Made by a program: the position numbers and the translations under genes
In this document: positions 5,117-5,187 of the stretch, piece after piece
Layout: each line of letters starts with the position of its first letter
Position numbering within the stretch: the stretch's first letter is position 1
Source: an uncultured Dysosmobacter sp.
Lineage (GTDB): Bacteria; Bacillota; Clostridia; Oscillospirales; Oscillospiraceae
Length of the DNA stretch: 5,187 nt
Direction: 5' to 3'
Assembly: GCA_934504065.1 (NCBI GenBank)
Contig: CAKSVQ010000153.1
Location: forward strand, 1 to 5,187
The notes under the pieces: model-generated
Database searches by the model: none
Seen by the model: only the letters and a program-made list of their open reading frames with translations
Told to the model about the DNA's origin: nothing

Positions 5117-5187
5117 TTGAAACATTGTAATTTAAGGACTATCCGAAAAAGAGCGCACAAAGCTAAGCCCCCTAAGAGGGGGCAAAA
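5117..5187 (+). CDS. Unidentified small basic ORF, partial at right edge
   Basis: A TTG at 5117 is preceded by AAGGAGAG (5102-5109) with a 7-nt gap, an excellent ribosome binding site, and by a plausible promoter 28 nt further up. The frame stays open for 23 codons to the window edge. The visible peptide begins MKHCNLRTIRKR and is very basic: nine Lys/Arg, two His and no acidic residue, ending in a KPPKRGQ tail. I do not recognise it. It could be the start of a small nucleic-acid-binding protein, or a regulatory leader peptide whose translation affects the hairpin at 5167-5183. The AT-rich, promoter-operator setting differs from the compact operons to the left. The TTG start is inferred only from the spacing. 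Confidence 0.45.
   Translation, partial: MKHCNLRTIRKRAHKAKPPKRGQ
5167..5183. repeat. GC-rich hairpin inside the small ORF
   Basis: GCCCCCT (5167-5173) and AGGGGGC (5177-5183) pair perfectly across a 3-nt loop. The stem lies within the open frame at codons for Lys-Pro-Pro-Lys-Arg-Gly-Gln. On the plus strand it is followed by AAAA at the window end, so no terminator tail is seen; what follows is unknown. It could be a translational or attenuation element, or a terminator whose tail is on the other strand. Confidence 0.5.

Noticed and set aside
4181..5125. 314-codon open frame on the minus strand opposite the TetR gene
   Set aside because: It crosses two promoters, the hairpin at 5017-5048 and the whole TetR gene; the opposite strand has the conserved TetR helix-turn-helix.

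Overview
The window reads as a chromosomal stretch from a GC-rich, low-GC-phylum-type anaerobe of the Firmicutes, most likely class Clostridia (Oscillospiraceae-like gut bacteria). The reasons are strong AGGAGG-type ribosome binding sites, classic TTGACA/TATAAT-type promoters, G/C-rich third codon positions inside genes against AT-rich intergenic spacers, and gene types common in that group. The taxonomic call is inference; there is no rRNA or other marker gene here.

Layout, left to right. Positions 1-125 hold no complete gene but carry a good leftward promoter that must serve a gene beyond the left edge. Positions 126-172 are a perfect-stem bidirectional terminator. Next comes a leftward two-gene operon, MATE drug/metabolite exporter (612-1943) followed by a MarR-type regulator (171-596). 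Its promoter (1988-2016) is buried in a 47-bp near-perfect palindrome (1965-2011). Upstream is a second leftward operon: diaminopimelate epimerase dapF (3315-4160), then a dicarboxylate/amino acid:cation symporter (2036-3280). A TetR-type regulator (4337-4930) is transcribed rightward, divergently from dapF, across a 176-bp spacer holding both promoters. The last 257 bases are AT-rich: a perfect hairpin, an extended -10 promoter centred on a 15-bp palindrome, and the beginning of a very basic small ORF with a TTG start that runs off the right edge.

How the genes may work together. The MATE-MarR pair resembles the Staphylococcus aureus MepA/MepR arrangement (a MATE pump controlled by a MarR repressor), and the palindrome on the MATE promoter is the obvious candidate operator. 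The same palindrome, read from the upstream operon, is a stem followed by five Ts, so it may also terminate dapF-symporter transcripts. DapF makes meso-diaminopimelate for lysine and peptidoglycan. Its partner is a DAACS-family transporter in which the arginine that usually binds acidic side chains is replaced by alanine, so a neutral or otherwise different substrate is likelier than glutamate or aspartate. The divergent TetR could control itself, the dapF operon, or both.

No CRISPR array, tRNA, rRNA, IS element or phage gene was seen. The most unusual signals are the promoter-embedding palindrome, the altered motif residues of the symporter, and the unidentified regulated small ORF at the right end.
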